Source: Pantoea septica
GTDB lineage: Bacteria > Pseudomonadota > Gammaproteobacteria > Enterobacterales > Enterobacteriaceae
DNA: 64,000 bases
Direction: 5' to 3'
Assembly: GCF_002095575.1 (NCBI RefSeq)
Contig: NZ_MLJJ01000018.1
Coordinates: forward strand, 1 to 64,000
This document shows, piece by piece, positions 47,078 through 56,492 of this stretch (position 1 is its first letter; every line of letters starts with the position of its first letter). The translations under genes and the position numbers were made by a program. The notes below the pieces were generated by a model. The model was not told where the DNA came from. It worked only from the letters and a program-made list of their open reading frames with translations, and did not search any database.

Positions 47078-48388
47078 ATGGAAACATCCTCTGCATCAAT
47101 CAACACGGTTTGCGCCCGGGCAGGCGCGATCCTTCGCGTCACTTCGGGAAACTTTCTCGAACAGTTCGACTTTTTCCTGTTCGGCTTTTACGCCACCTAT
47201 ATCGCCCACACCTTCTTTCCGGCGAGCAGTGAATTCGCCTCGCTAATGATGACCTTCGCCGCCTTCGGTGCCGGCTTCCTGATGCGCCCCATCGGCGCGG
47301 TGGTGCTGGGCGCCTATATCGATAAAGTGGGCAGGCGCAAAGGGCTTATCGTCACGCTCTCGATTATGGCGACGGGCACCTTTCTGATCGTGTTGATCCC
47401 TTCCTATGCGGCGATCGGCTACTGGGCGCCGCTGATTGTGCTGATGGGACGGCTGCTGCAGGGCTTTTCCGCAGGCGCGGAGCTGGGCGGCGTCTCGGTT
47501 TATCTCTCTGAAATCGCCACCCCGGGCAAAAAAGGCTTCTATACCAGCTGGCAGTCCGGCAGCCAGCAGGTCGCCATTATGGTGGCCGCGGCGATGGGAT
47601 TCGCCCTCAACGCCCTGATGGAGGAGAGCGCGATTCGCGACTGGGGATGGCGCATTCCTTTTCTGTTCGGCTGCTTGATCGTACCGTTTATTTTCTTCCT
47701 GCGGCGCAATCTGGAGGAGACGGCGGAATTCAGCGCGCGCCGCCAGCATCCTGAAATGCGCCAGGTCTTTAGCACGCTGCTCGGCAACTGGAAAACCGTG
47801 ATGGCGGGCATGCTGATGGTGGCGATGACCACCACCGCCTTCTATCTGATCACCGTTTATGCGCCCACCTTCGGCAAAAAAGTGTTGATGCTAAGCGCAT
47901 CGGACAGCCTGCTGGTGACCCTGCTGGTGGCGGTCTCAAACTTTATCTGGCTGCCGATCGGCGGAGCGATCTCGGATCGCTACGGGCGAAAACCGGTGCT
48001 GATCGCCATGGCGCTGATCGCCATCGCGACCTCCTACCCTGCCCTTAAATATCTGGCGGCCGATCCGAGCTTCTACTCGATGCTGGGCGTGCTGCTGTGG
48101 CTCTCGTTTATTTACGGGCTCTACAACGGCGCCATGATCCCGGCGTTAACGGAGATCATGCCGGTCTCGGTCCGGGTCGCGGGCTTCTCGCTGGCCTATA
48201 GCCTCGCCACCGCGCTGTTCGGCGGCTTTACGCCCGCCATCTCCACCGCGCTGATTGAAGTGACCGGCGACAAAGCCGCGCCTGGCTTATGGATGAGCTT
48301 CGCCGCCGCGTGCGCGCTGCTGGCGACCCTGTTCCTCTATAAGCAAGAGGCGGTCCATCATCACGCCGCTAAAAAAACGTTTGGTTAA
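47078..48388 (+). CDS. MFS tricarballylate/citrate:proton symporter (TcuC/CitA-like)
   Basis: 436 residues. A major-facilitator (metabolite:H+ symporter) protein with about 12 spans. Recognisable elements are [25 protein letters not shown] near the N terminus, [20 protein letters not shown] (the MFS loop motif), [14 protein letters not shown] and [14 protein letters not shown]. It resembles Salmonella TcuC and CitA, which take up tricarballylate or citrate. The ATG at 47078 has GGAG seven bases upstream. The gene for a periplasmic binding protein begins 11 bp past its stop. Which acid it carries is not known. Confidence 0.83.
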   Translation: METSSASINTVCARAGAILRVTSGNFLEQFDFFLFGFYATYIAHTFFPASSEFASLMMTFAAFGAGFLMRPIGAVVLGAYIDKVGRRKGLIVTLSIMATGTFLIVLIPSYAAIGYWAPLIVLMGRLLQGFSAGAELGGVSVYLSEIATPGKKGFYTSWQSGSQQVAIMVAAAMGFALNALMEESAIRDWGWRIPFLFGCLIVPFIFFLRRNLEETAEFSARRQHPEMRQVFSTLLGNWKTVMAGMLMVAMTTTAFYLITVYAPTFGKKVLMLSASDSLLVTLLVAVSNFIWLPIGGAISDRYGRKPVLIAMALIAIATSYPALKYLAADPSFYSMLGVLLWLSFIYGLYNGAMIPALTEIMPVSVRVAGFSLAYSLATALFGGFTPAISTALIEVTGDKAAPGLWMSFAAACALLATLFLYKQEAVHHHAAKKTFG

Positions 48389-48398
48389 GGAAAAACAG

Positions 48399-49205
48399 AT
48401 GAAACGATTGTTACCCCGCCTGCTGCTTATCGCGCCGCTCTGCCTCCTGAGCTGGGAGACGTCGGCGAAAGAGATCACGGTCATGATCTCCGGCGGCTTC
48501 AAGGCCGCCTGGGAAAAGCTTAGTCCCGCTTTCGCCGCTGAAAAAGGCTATACCATCAAGACGGTGCCGGGACCGTCGATGGGCCAGTCGCCAGAGGCGA
48601 TCCCCAACCGGTTAGCCGCGGGCGAAAAAGCGGACGTCATTATTATGGTCGGCTATGCGCTGGATAAGCTTGATAAAGAGGGACGCCTGCTGCCCGGCAC
48701 GCGCACCGAGCTCGCCGACTCAAAAATCGGCGCAGTGGTGAAAAAAGGCGCCGCCGTGCCCGACATTACGACGGCGAACGCGCTCAGGGCTACCTTGCTG
48801 AAGGCGCACTCTGTCGCCTATTCCGACAGCGCCAGCGGGAAATATGTCGAGACGACGCTGTTCAACAAGCTGGGCATCGCTGAACAGCTAAAGCCTAAGG
48901 CGAAGAGGGTCGAGAAAACCCCTGTGGCGCAAAGCGTCGCCAGCGGCCGCTACGAGATCGGCTTCCAGCAGGTCAGCGAACTGCTGCCGTTGGCCGGGGT
49001 GACCTTTATCGGCAAGCTGCCGGAGGATATGCAGTATGTCACCCGCTTCGCCGGCGCGGTCTCTAACCATTCAGCCCAGCCGGAAGAGGCGAAAGCCCTG
49101 CTGGCGTACCTCTCCTCTCCCGGGGTGCAGCAGCAGATTCAGGCAACCGGCCTCGATCCCGTTAGCGGTCGTGCGCCTGCCCCTCAGCCGCGTTTATCGC
49201 AATAA
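48399..49205 (+). CDS. Periplasmic binding protein (ModA-like, SBP_bac_11)
   Basis: 268 residues. Signal peptide about 1-23 (ETSAKE), followed by a molybdate-binding-like type 2 fold: EITVMISGGFKAAWEKL, GEKADVIIMVGYALDKL, YSDSASGKYVETTL and EIGFQQVSELLPL. ModA-type but without an ABC partner here. It is translated just after an MFS carrier and may sense or present the same acid. The ATG at 48399 has AAGGA upstream. Its last 44 bp overlap the convergent LysR gene. Confidence 0.8.
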   Translation: MKRLLPRLLLIAPLCLLSWETSAKEITVMISGGFKAAWEKLSPAFAAEKGYTIKTVPGPSMGQSPEAIPNRLAAGEKADVIIMVGYALDKLDKEGRLLPGTRTELADSKIGAVVKKGAAVPDITTANALRATLLKAHSVAYSDSASGKYVETTLFNKLGIAEQLKPKAKRVEKTPVAQSVASGRYEIGFQQVSELLPLAGVTFIGKLPEDMQYVTRFAGAVSNHSAQPEEAKALLAYLSSPGVQQQIQATGLDPVSGRAPAPQPRLSQ

Positions 49206-50088
49206 TCATCGCCTCCAGCTCACCGGCAAGATGCGGCAGCTCCTGACCGGTGCGCTTCACGATGCCGACCGTGCGGCGCACCGTCGGCTCATGGAGGGGA
49301 ATGGTGGCTAAAAAAGGGTGGCCCCCTTTCGGCATCGCCATCCCCGGCACCGCGGCGATCCCCAGACCGGCCTCCACCATGCCCAGCAGCGTCGTGACGT
49401 GACGCGTTTCGCAAACGCCCGGCTTTTCCGGCACGATGCCCGTCAGCGCCTGATCGAGCAGGTTGCGGTTGCCCGAGGTTTTATCCAGCCAGACATAGGG
49501 CCAGCTATAAAATTCCCGCCAGCTCAGACTCTTCCTGCCGGCGAGCGGATGGTCGCGCGGGCAGACGGCGACGTAGGCTTCATCCACCAGCGGCAGAAAC
49601 CTGACATCCGGCTGCGGCGCGCCGGTAAAGCTCAGGCCGAAATCAGCCTGCCCGGCGATCACCGCGTCGTAGACGTCACCGGCGCTGGAATCGATCAGCT
49701 TAATACGTACGCGCGGGTAGTGAAGCTGAAACTGCGCGATGACTTTGGGCATAAAATAGTAGGCGGCCGACGGCACGCAGGCGACAGTCACCAGGCCCGT
49801 TCGGTTCGAATTGACATCCCCGACGTTGGCGATGGCACTCTCTAAATCCTTCAGGATCTGCTGCGCGCGCGGCGCGAAACTGCGGCCCGCCATGGTCAGG
49901 CTAACGCGCCGCGTGGTTCTTTCGAACAGCCTGACGCCAAGCGACGTCTCTAACTTATCGATGCGTCGGCTCAGCGCCGGTTGAGAAAGATGAATCGCCT
50001 CTGCGGCGGCTTTAAAGCTTCTGAATGTCACCAGAGCCTGAAAAGCGTAGAGATCGTTAAGGTCGACGTTTAACGTCATCGGCTTCAT
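49162..50088 (-). CDS. LysR-family regulator (TcuR-like position)
   Basis: 308 residues. A winged helix-turn-helix (FRSFKAAAEAIHLSQPALSR near 22-41) and a LysR effector-binding domain (about 95-300). By position it is the partner of the tricarballylate/citrate symporter, like Salmonella TcuR, but it is convergent, and its 3' end overlaps the binding-protein gene by 44 bp. Its target promoter must be at the other side of the carrier, so this assignment is inference. Start at 50088 (ATG), with an ATG three codons later as alternative. Confidence 0.85.
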   Translation of the reverse strand: MKPMTLNVDLNDLYAFQALVTFRSFKAAAEAIHLSQPALSRRIDKLETSLGVRLFERTTRRVSLTMAGRSFAPRAQQILKDLESAIANVGDVNSNRTGLVTVACVPSAAYYFMPKVIAQFQLHYPRVRIKLIDSSAGDVYDAVIAGQADFGLSFTGAPQPDVRFLPLVDEAYVAVCPRDHPLAGRKSLSWREFYSWPYVWLDKTSGNRNLLDQALTGIVPEKPGVCETRHVTTLLGMVEAGLGIAAVPGMAMPKGGHPFLATIPLHEPTVRRTVGIVKRTGQELPHLAGELEAMIIAINAAEGQAHDR

Positions 50089-50447
50089 ATCGCAGTGGGT
50101 TCCAGGTTGACGGCGGTAAGCGCCTTATTCTACAGGGATATGCCGCCGTTGCGGGCATCTTTGCTACACCCCGTCACTCTAATCCCCTCAGCAGGCTGCC
50201 AGGCCTTCCGCATCCGCCAAAAAACGTCGGCGGCCTCCTCTTTAAGGTTTTCCGACTGAAACTGGACGCCGCTGCAGGCGGGGCCGAGCGCTGCCTCGTT
50301 GCAGGCCGGTTATCTGCTGGCTGGGGGCAAAGGCTGCGTTGTCGCAGGCTCGGCCTGAAATAAAACGGCACGACAGCCGGTGCGCCGCTGGCTGCGCTGC
50401 TGTATAAAAGAGAAAAGCGCATATCTGCATACTGAGGCGGTGACGTA
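50089..50447. other. Intergenic region between the LysR and PPOX genes
   Basis: 359 bp. Near-repeats of a GTTGCAGGCCGG-type sequence occur around 50300 and 50340. It presumably holds both promoters. No gene recognised. Confidence 0.35.
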
Positions 50448-51071
50448 ATGACGAATGAAAAGAGAGGCATTACTTGCGAAGCGGAACTGGAACGGATTTA
50501 TGGCGCGGTCGCCAGACCCTCGCTGACCAAGGAGAGCGACCATATCCATCCCGCCTACCGCCCTTTTATCGAGGCGGCGCCCTTTGCGGCGCTCGCGACC
50601 TCGGGACCGGGCGGGCTTGACGTCTCGCCACGGGGCGATCCGGCAGGCTTTATCGTTATCGAAGATGCGAAGACGCTGTTGCTGCCTGACCGGCGCGGCA
50701 ATAACCGCATCGATAGCCTGCGCAATATTCTGCACGATAATCGCGTGGCGCTGCTTTTTCTCATACCCGGCATCGGCGAAACGCTGCGGGTAAACGGCAC
50801 CGCGGAGATCTGCAACGATCCCGATCTTCTTACCCGCTTCGCCGTCAACAACCAGCTGCCGAAAACGGTGCTGCGCATTAGGGTGGATAGCGTCTTTTTT
50901 CAGTGCAGCCGGGCGATTATTCGCTCAAAACTCTGGGATCCCGCCGCACAGATCGCGCGTGACAGTCTGCCCAGTCCGGGAGCGATCCTGCATCAGCTTT
51001 CGCAAGCGGAAATAGACGGCGAGGCCTATGACCAGGCGCTGCCGGAACGCTTAAAGAACACGCTTTACTGA
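50448..51071 (+). CDS. Pyridoxamine-5'-phosphate-oxidase-like FMN-binding protein
   Basis: 207 residues. A PPOX split-barrel domain (about 35-150): FAALATSGPGGLDVSPRGD, LLLPDRRGNNRIDSLRNI and ILHDNRVALLFLIPG. It resembles the DR2398/MSMEG_1061-type family of small FMN or F420 flavoproteins, whose substrates are unknown. The C terminus has FQCSRAIIRSKLWDP typical of that family. ATG at 50448 has GGCGGTGACGTA upstream. It is monocistronic and not linked functionally to neighbours. Confidence 0.85.
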   Translation: MTNEKRGITCEAELERIYGAVARPSLTKESDHIHPAYRPFIEAAPFAALATSGPGGLDVSPRGDPAGFIVIEDAKTLLLPDRRGNNRIDSLRNILHDNRVALLFLIPGIGETLRVNGTAEICNDPDLLTRFAVNNQLPKTVLRIRVDSVFFQCSRAIIRSKLWDPAAQIARDSLPSPGAILHQLSQAEIDGEAYDQALPERLKNTLY

Positions 51072-51323
51072 ACGGCCTGCCCTCAAGCCCTGATGCGATC
51101 GGGGCTCTCTGCGTTTATTCACTCTTCTCTTTGCCGGATCAATACCTGCTCTGCGGCGCCAGTTTATATTCCCTGCGGAATACAGGATTCACAGTACACT
51201 TAGCCGAAGAAGCACGCATTCTCTTGCGCTGCGCGCTGGCGATCCCGCGCGTTGGCTTTGCCTCTTTTGTCGCGCCAGGATTATTCTTTACGCCCGCTTA
51301 AGGAGATCCGCGAAGGAAAAAGC

Positions 51324-52259
51324 ATGAATAACGATATCAATCAGGAGATTACCTTCCGTAAGCTCAGCGTTTTTATGATGTTTATGACCAAAGGCAATAT
51401 CGCTCGTACGGCGGAGGCGCTCGATCTGAGCAGCGTCAGCGTGCACCGCGCGCTGCACACGCTGGAAGAGGGAATCAACTGCCCGCTGTTTATCCATAAA
51501 GGACGCAATCTGGTGCCGCTGCCCGCCGCATGGACGCTGCTGGAGTATTGCCAGGACGTTACCGCGCTGATGAGTAAAGGCATAGAAGAGGCAAGACAGG
51601 TAGCAGGCGTTGGCTGCGGCCGATTAAGGATCGGCACGCTCTACTCGCTCACCCTGGAGACGATTCCCCGTCTGATTATGGGCATGAAGCTGCGGCGCCC
51701 CGCGCTTGAGCTCGATCTGACCATGGGCTCCAACCAGACGCTGCTCAATATGCTTGAGGACGACGCGCTCGACGCGATTCTGATCGCCACCGACAGCGCC
51801 GAACTCAGCGACTCGGCTTTTGATGTGATCCCGCTTTTTCACGACCATATTTTTCTTGCCGCGCCGGCGGGCGAAAAGCTCGATACCTCGCGCGACGCGG
51901 ATCTGCGCGACTACGCCGATCGCGACTTTGTCTCGCTGGCGGAGGGCTTCGCGACCTACGCCGGGTTTCAGGAGGCGTTTCAGGTGGCCGGATTCCAACC
52001 GCGCATCGTCACCAAAGTAAACGACATCTTCTCTCTGGTCAGTCTGGTACAGGCGGGCATGGGCTTCTCGCTGATCCCCGGCCGCATGAAAAAGGTTTAT
52101 GAAAACAGCGTACAGCTGGTCCGCCTGGCAGAGCCTTACCAGATGCGCCAGCTGGTTTCCATCGTCTACTCGCACCATCGCGAGCGCGATCAGGATCTGC
52201 TGGCGCTCGCCGCAGAAGGCCGAATGTACGCGCGCAGCCTTACTGACTCAGCCGTTTAG
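51324..52259 (+). CDS. mdcR: MdcR, LysR-family activator of malonate utilisation
   Basis: 311 residues. N-terminal winged helix with an unusual spacing, KGNIARTAEALDLSSVSVHRALHTLE (shorter stretches such as SVSVHRALHTLEEG are typical of MdcR), then an effector domain. In Klebsiella, MdcR activates mdcABCDEFGH. The ATG at 51324 has AAGGAA seven bases upstream. It lies at the end of the mdc operon, convergent with mdcH and overlapping it by 20 bp, as a mirror of the Klebsiella layout. Confidence 0.92.
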   Translation: MNNDINQEITFRKLSVFMMFMTKGNIARTAEALDLSSVSVHRALHTLEEGINCPLFIHKGRNLVPLPAAWTLLEYCQDVTALMSKGIEEARQVAGVGCGRLRIGTLYSLTLETIPRLIMGMKLRRPALELDLTMGSNQTLLNMLEDDALDAILIATDSAELSDSAFDVIPLFHDHIFLAAPAGEKLDTSRDADLRDYADRDFVSLAEGFATYAGFQEAFQVAGFQPRIVTKVNDIFSLVSLVQAGMGFSLIPGRMKKVYENSVQLVRLAEPYQMRQLVSIVYSHHRERDQDLLALAAEGRMYARSLTDSAV

Positions 52260-53142
52260 CCAGGTGGAGCGCAACCTCGACGCTGTTACGCTCCATGCAG
52301 ATCGCCTCTCCCTGCCAGCCCGCCTGGTGCGTCAGCGCGGTCAGCACATTGCCCGGCGGCATCTCAATCGCCAGCCTGGCGTCGCGCTGATTGGCCGCGA
52401 TCACGGCGTCGCTCCACTGCACGGTGCGCGCCATATTGAAGGCCAGATCGTCGGCGATCCTGGCGGGTTCCCAGATCACGCGGCCGGTCGAGCCGCTCAG
52501 ATAAGCGCATGAGGGCCGCGACAGCGAGACCGAGCCGAAGGCGCTGGCCAGCTCCGCCGCCGGCTTATCCAGCAGCGCGCAGTGGGACGGTACGCTGACC
52601 GCCAGCCGCGCCGCCTTGCTGGCGCCCGCGTCGAGCGCTTTTTGCGCCACGGCCGCCATATCCTCGTCGCGTCCGGCGATCACCGTCTGGGTTTCCGCAT
52701 TGATATTGGCGATATAGGTATTGCTGCCCGCCATCAGCTTCTCCAGCTGGCTGAGCGTCAGCCCGACGATGGCGGTCAGGCCGTAGCCGTGAGGATAAGC
52801 GCGCTCCATCAGATCGCCGCGCAGCGCGACCAGCCGCAGCGCGTCGCTGAAATCGAGCGCGCCCGCCGCCACGGCGGCGGGATAGGCGCCGATAGACAAA
52901 CCGCTGACGATATCCGGCTTCACGCCGTTTCTGATCAGCTCGCGCGCCCAGGCGACGCCGACGATCAGCAAGCAGAGCTGCACCGCGCGCGTGTGCCGCA
53001 GCGCCTCCGGGCTGTCGAGCGCGTCGGTCTCCTCTCCCAGCACGGCGCGCACGCTGCTCAGCAGCGCCTCTCCGTCAGGGAGATTGCGCAGCATGCCGGG
53101 GCGCTGCGTGCCCTGGCCAGGAAAGGTAAAGAGGATTTTCAT
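52240..53142 (-). CDS. mdcH: MdcH, malonyl-CoA:ACP transacylase
   Basis: 300 residues. It loads malonyl groups from CoA onto the MdcC acyl carrier, completing activation of malonate decarboxylase. Acyltransferase fold: FPGQGTQRPGML at 7-18, the nucleophile Ser83 in GLSIGAYP, and His187 in SVPSHCALL. The ATG at 53142 has GGGAGACTG upstream; the open frame further upstream overlaps mdcG and is not real. It is the last gene of the mdc operon and overlaps mdcG by 4 bp. Confidence 0.92.
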   Translation of the reverse strand: MKILFTFPGQGTQRPGMLRNLPDGEALLSSVRAVLGEETDALDSPEALRHTRAVQLCLLIVGVAWARELIRNGVKPDIVSGLSIGAYPAAVAAGALDFSDALRLVALRGDLMERAYPHGYGLTAIVGLTLSQLEKLMAGSNTYIANINAETQTVIAGRDEDMAAVAQKALDAGASKAARLAVSVPSHCALLDKPAAELASAFGSVSLSRPSCAYLSGSTGRVIWEPARIADDLAFNMARTVQWSDAVIAANQRDARLAIEMPPGNVLTALTHQAGWQGEAICMERNSVEVALHLAKRLSQ

Positions 53143-53759
53143 ACAGTCTCCCTGCTCCAGGGCGACGCGGTCAGCACCGGGCCGGCGGCGGTTTTCACCA
53201 GCGCGCGCCCTTCGCGCAGCCACTCGCTAAGCGCGAAGGCGCCTGACGGCGTTTCAACCTGGGTGTCGACGCGGCAGGGCAGACTCTCCGTCTGCGCCTG
53301 CCACTGCTGTAAAAGGTCGCGCGCCAGCGGCTGCGGCGCGCGGATGGTTAAATCGAGGTCGCTGCCGGAATGCAGCACCGGAATAGCCGTTGCCAGCGCA
53401 TAGCCGACGCTGCCGGTAACCCCCCAGCGCCAGGGCCAGCGGTGCTCGCTGAGCGCAAGCGCCGCCTGGATCGGGCGGTAAGCGACAAAGGGCGACGCCA
53501 GCAGGCGGGCGCGATCGGCGACCATTTCCGGCGTAGTGACGTGCAGGATATCCGCCGTCTGCGCCCAGGCGGCGGCGCGCTGATCCCGCCGCGCGCCGCG
53601 CACGCCGACCGGGATGCGGTCGGCCGTGGCGACATCGCGCCGCACCACCACCGGCAAACCGGCGTGCCACTGCTCGCTGACCCACGCCTCTTTCACCGAC
53701 AGCAGTACGCTATCGGCGCGAAGCCAGAGGAGATCGTGAGGGCGCGGCGTCAGAGTCAT
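53139..53759 (-). CDS. mdcG: MdcG, phosphoribosyl-dephospho-CoA transferase
   Basis: 206 residues. It attaches the 2'-(5''-phosphoribosyl)-3'-dephospho-CoA prosthetic group to the carrier MdcC. The nucleotidyltransferase motif GSDLDL (132-137) carries the catalytic aspartates Asp134 and Asp136. The substrate for the transfer is made by MdcB. ATG at 53759, one base past the mdcF stop. It overlaps mdcH by 4 bp. Confidence 0.92.
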   Translation of the reverse strand: MTLTPRPHDLLWLRADSVLLSVKEAWVSEQWHAGLPVVVRRDVATADRIPVGVRGARRDQRAAAWAQTADILHVTTPEMVADRARLLASPFVAYRPIQAALALSEHRWPWRWGVTGSVGYALATAIPVLHSGSDLDLTIRAPQPLARDLLQQWQAQTESLPCRVDTQVETPSGAFALSEWLREGRALVKTAAGPVLTASPWSRETV

Positions 53760-53760
53760 A

Positions 53761-54721
53761 TCAAATACCTGAAGTCAGAGTAATAAACAGCGGCAGAGAA
53801 AGAATACACAGAATCGAGCTGAGCAGCAGCACCGCCTCCGCATCGGGCGACTGCACGCCAAAGCGGTTGCCGAAAACGACGCCGAAGAAACCGGCAGAGA
53901 GCGCGATCATCAGGATGGCGGTAACGGCAACCGGGCCGCTCAGGCCGAGCGCGGCGACGATGCCCCAGGCGATAAAGGGCTGAACCAGCAGTTTGACGAG
54001 GGTGCCGACGCCAACCACCGCGTTGAGTTTCAGCTTACGCGCCGAGAGGATCACGCCGGTCAGAAACAGCGCAGCCGCCGTGGCCGCCAGTCCCAGCGGT
54101 TTAATCGCCGCCAGCACCAGGTCCGGCATTTTGATGCCGATCGCCGACAGCACCACACCCACCAGCGGGCCAAGCACGATCGGTTTTTTCACCGAACGCC
54201 ACATCAGCACCGGCAGCATCGCAAAGGTGGAACCGTGATCTTCACCCGCGGTGCGCGCCTTTTCGCGCTCCAGAATCAGCAGGCAAAGCGGCGTCAGCAG
54301 CACCGAGCCGCAGGCGATCGACACCGCCACAGAAAGCGAGGTGGTGGCGTTTTCACCCAGCACGCTGCCGAGGATCGGCAGCCCCAGCGCGGCATAGTTC
54401 GGCAGCGCCACGGTGAGCGTCAGCACCGCCGCATCCTGAGGGGATTTTTTTAAATACTTTGGTCGCGAGAAAATAGATAGCCGCATAGGTAATCCACATG
54501 GCGCCGGTAATGACCACAATCAGCGGCCACTGCGCCACGATCCCCGGCCAGGGCGTCTGTACCGTGGCGCTGAACAGCGCGGCAGGCAGCGCAAAGTCCA
54601 TTACGAAGATATTAAGCAGCGAGACATTTTTATTGTCGACCATCCCCGCTTTACCGGCCCAGAAGCCGAGCAGCATGATGACAAATATTGGCGCAAGGGC
54701 ATGAACAATTGTGTAAATCAT
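53761..54721 (-). pseudogene. mdcF: MdcF, malonate transporter (auxin efflux carrier family), frameshifted
   Basis: An AEC-family permease of about 319 residues, expected to import malonate, with about ten spans. The gene is split into two frames. The first (from ATG 54721) reads well through YFLATKVFKK, then shifts; the second supplies SPQDAAVLTLTVALPNYAALG and runs to the stop at 53761. The break is a run of seven T on the plus strand (54445-54451; seven A in the mRNA), where six would restore the frame. Both halves are strongly conserved, so the gene was intact recently, or is rescued by slippage at the A7 run, or the run is a sequencing error. Confidence 0.87.
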
Positions 54722-54858
54722 AAATCACCTGTATTTAAGAAATAAAATTTCAGTCACGCGATGTTTATAATTTCTAAAAGCGGCCCCTGCGCCGGGGTGC
54801 AATTACGCACCCCGAACGGACCGTTTCCGGCAGGTCTTTTTTTATTTATTTACGGCTA
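54722..54858. other. Break in the mdc operon with a stem-loop
   Basis: A 137-bp gap between mdcE and mdcF in an operon whose other genes overlap or nearly touch. It contains a perfect stem CGGGGTGC/GCACCCCG at 54793-54800 and 54807-54814. On the minus strand this could attenuate or process the message between mdcE and mdcF. Confidence 0.5.
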
Positions 54859-55659
54859 TTACCAGGCTGCGCGCATTCGTTCGCGCACCAAAGATGAGCT
54901 GCGGCGGTTTTCCGCGCCGAGCCGGGTTTTCAGGGAAGGATCATGACGCGCGTCGGCAATCGCCTTTTGCAGCGCAATCTCTACCTGCGCCAGATCGGCG
55001 TCGGAGGGGGCGTCAGGATTGCCCACCGTCAGCAGATCGGCCAGCAGGCCCAGCGTAGCGAAGTTGCTGACGTCATAGGCCATCGGCGGAATGGTCGCCG
55101 CCAGTTTTTCCAGCGCCTCGACCGTACGCAGCGTAATGCGCGCGGCGGACGCTTTGCCCATCGCATGCACCAGCACGCCCCGATCGTTAATCGCGATCAG
55201 ACGGTTCGCCTGATAGCCGTGCGCCAGAAACGCGCCCGACATCGCCTTGCCGACAATCAGGCCGATCACCGGATGTCCAGCCAGACGCGCTTTGGCATAG
55301 GCGCCAGCCGCGCCGGCAAGCGCCTGATGAATGCCGAACGCCTCTTCGCGTCGACCGTAGGCCTGGCTCGGCACGTCGATGACCGCGATAATCGGGCGCT
55401 TCACGTCGCTGTTTTTATCTGCGTCGATGGTTTCATTCACCACCTTCGCCAGCGTCCAGCCCTCCAGCAGCCCGACTTCGCCGCGCGCGGCGCGCGGGTA
55501 GTGGTTGTTTGCATCGGGCACCACGGCGATCAGACGTACGCGCTCGCCGTTGAGTTCGCCGTCAGCCACCTGAACGGAGTCGCACAGGCCGCTCAGGCGC
55601 TGCGCATTAGGTGCCAGTTTTTCCAGCCAGGTCGCACCGCGGCTGATAGTCTGGGTCAT
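54859..55659 (-). CDS. mdcE: MdcE, malonate decarboxylase gamma subunit
   Basis: 266 residues. With MdcD it forms the decarboxylase that converts malonyl-S-ACP to acetyl-S-ACP and CO2, a biotin-independent reaction. It is related to carboxyltransferase subunits: HYPRAARGEVGLLEGWTLAK, GIHQALAGAAGAYAKARLAG and VGKAMSGAFLAHGYQ. The start overlaps the mdcD stop by one base (TAATG). It is followed by the 137-bp gap before mdcF. Confidence 0.94.
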   Translation of the reverse strand: MTQTISRGATWLEKLAPNAQRLSGLCDSVQVADGELNGERVRLIAVVPDANNHYPRAARGEVGLLEGWTLAKVVNETIDADKNSDVKRPIIAVIDVPSQAYGRREEAFGIHQALAGAAGAYAKARLAGHPVIGLIVGKAMSGAFLAHGYQANRLIAINDRGVLVHAMGKASAARITLRTVEALEKLAATIPPMAYDVSNFATLGLLADLLTVGNPDAPSDADLAQVEIALQKAIADARHDPSLKTRLGAENRRSSSLVRERMRAAW

Positions 55660-56492
55660 TATTTATCCTCCCGGGCAAAAAGCTGTTTAATCTGCGCCGT
55701 ATCCGCCTGCTGACGCGTATCGAAACGGGTCAGACGCGGCAGGAAGTCGGCATATTTGTCGCTGCGATGCTGCGCCGGCACGCCCTTTTCGATAAAGCCA
55801 TTCATCGCGGTTTTCACGGCGTTGATGCCGTCATCGACCAGCGCGTCGGCCAGTCCGCTCGCGTAGCGGATTTCGCCGCCGGTCATGCTCCAGATAAAGG
55901 GGCGGTCGCGCGAGTCGTACTCTTCGATGCCCGCTTCCTGCTCGATAACCTGCGGGCCGTTAAGCCCCAGCCGCGCCTCGCGCGTGACGATCAGATAGCT
56001 GCAGAGCGCGGCGGCGATCGACATGCCGCCGAAGCAGCCGACGGTGCCGGCGATAATGCCGATAACCGGCGTATAGCGGCGCAGGTCGACAATCGCGGCG
56101 TGGATATCGGCAATCGCCGCCAGCCCCAGATTAGCCTCCTGCAGGCGCACCCCGCCGGTTTCCAGGCAGAGCACCGCCTGGGTCGGAATGCCGTTGCGGT
56201 TGTCTTCAGCCGCCAGCTCTAACGCCGCCGCCATTTTCGCGCCGGACACTTCGCCCATGCTGCCGCCCTGGAAGGTTCCCTCGATGGCGATGACCACCGC
56301 GGACTGGCCGTTAATCGTGCCGCGCGCCACCACCATGCCGTCGTCGGACTGCGGTACGACGCCCTGCGGCGCCAGCCAGGGCGACATGATGCCCTCAAAA
56401 GGATCGAGCAGTTCGCGGTAACTGCCCTCGTCCAGCAGCGCATGGGCGCGATCGCGGGCGCGCAGTTCGATAAAACTCGGATCGTTACGCAT
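55659..56492 (-). CDS. mdcD: MdcD, malonate decarboxylase beta subunit
   Basis: 277 residues. Carboxyltransferase-like partner of MdcE in decarboxylating malonyl-ACP: GGSMGEVSGAKMAAALELA, LCLETGGVRLQEANLGL and GTVGCFGGMSIAAALC, forming the oxyanion-hole loops. It overlaps mdcC by 8 bp at its start and mdcE by 1 bp at its end, so the catalytic subunits are made in fixed ratio. Confidence 0.95.
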   Translation of the reverse strand: MRNDPSFIELRARDRAHALLDEGSYRELLDPFEGIMSPWLAPQGVVPQSDDGMVVARGTINGQSAVVIAIEGTFQGGSMGEVSGAKMAAALELAAEDNRNGIPTQAVLCLETGGVRLQEANLGLAAIADIHAAIVDLRRYTPVIGIIAGTVGCFGGMSIAAALCSYLIVTREARLGLNGPQVIEQEAGIEEYDSRDRPFIWSMTGGEIRYASGLADALVDDGINAVKTAMNGFIEKGVPAQHRSDKYADFLPRLTRFDTRQQADTAQIKQLFAREDK

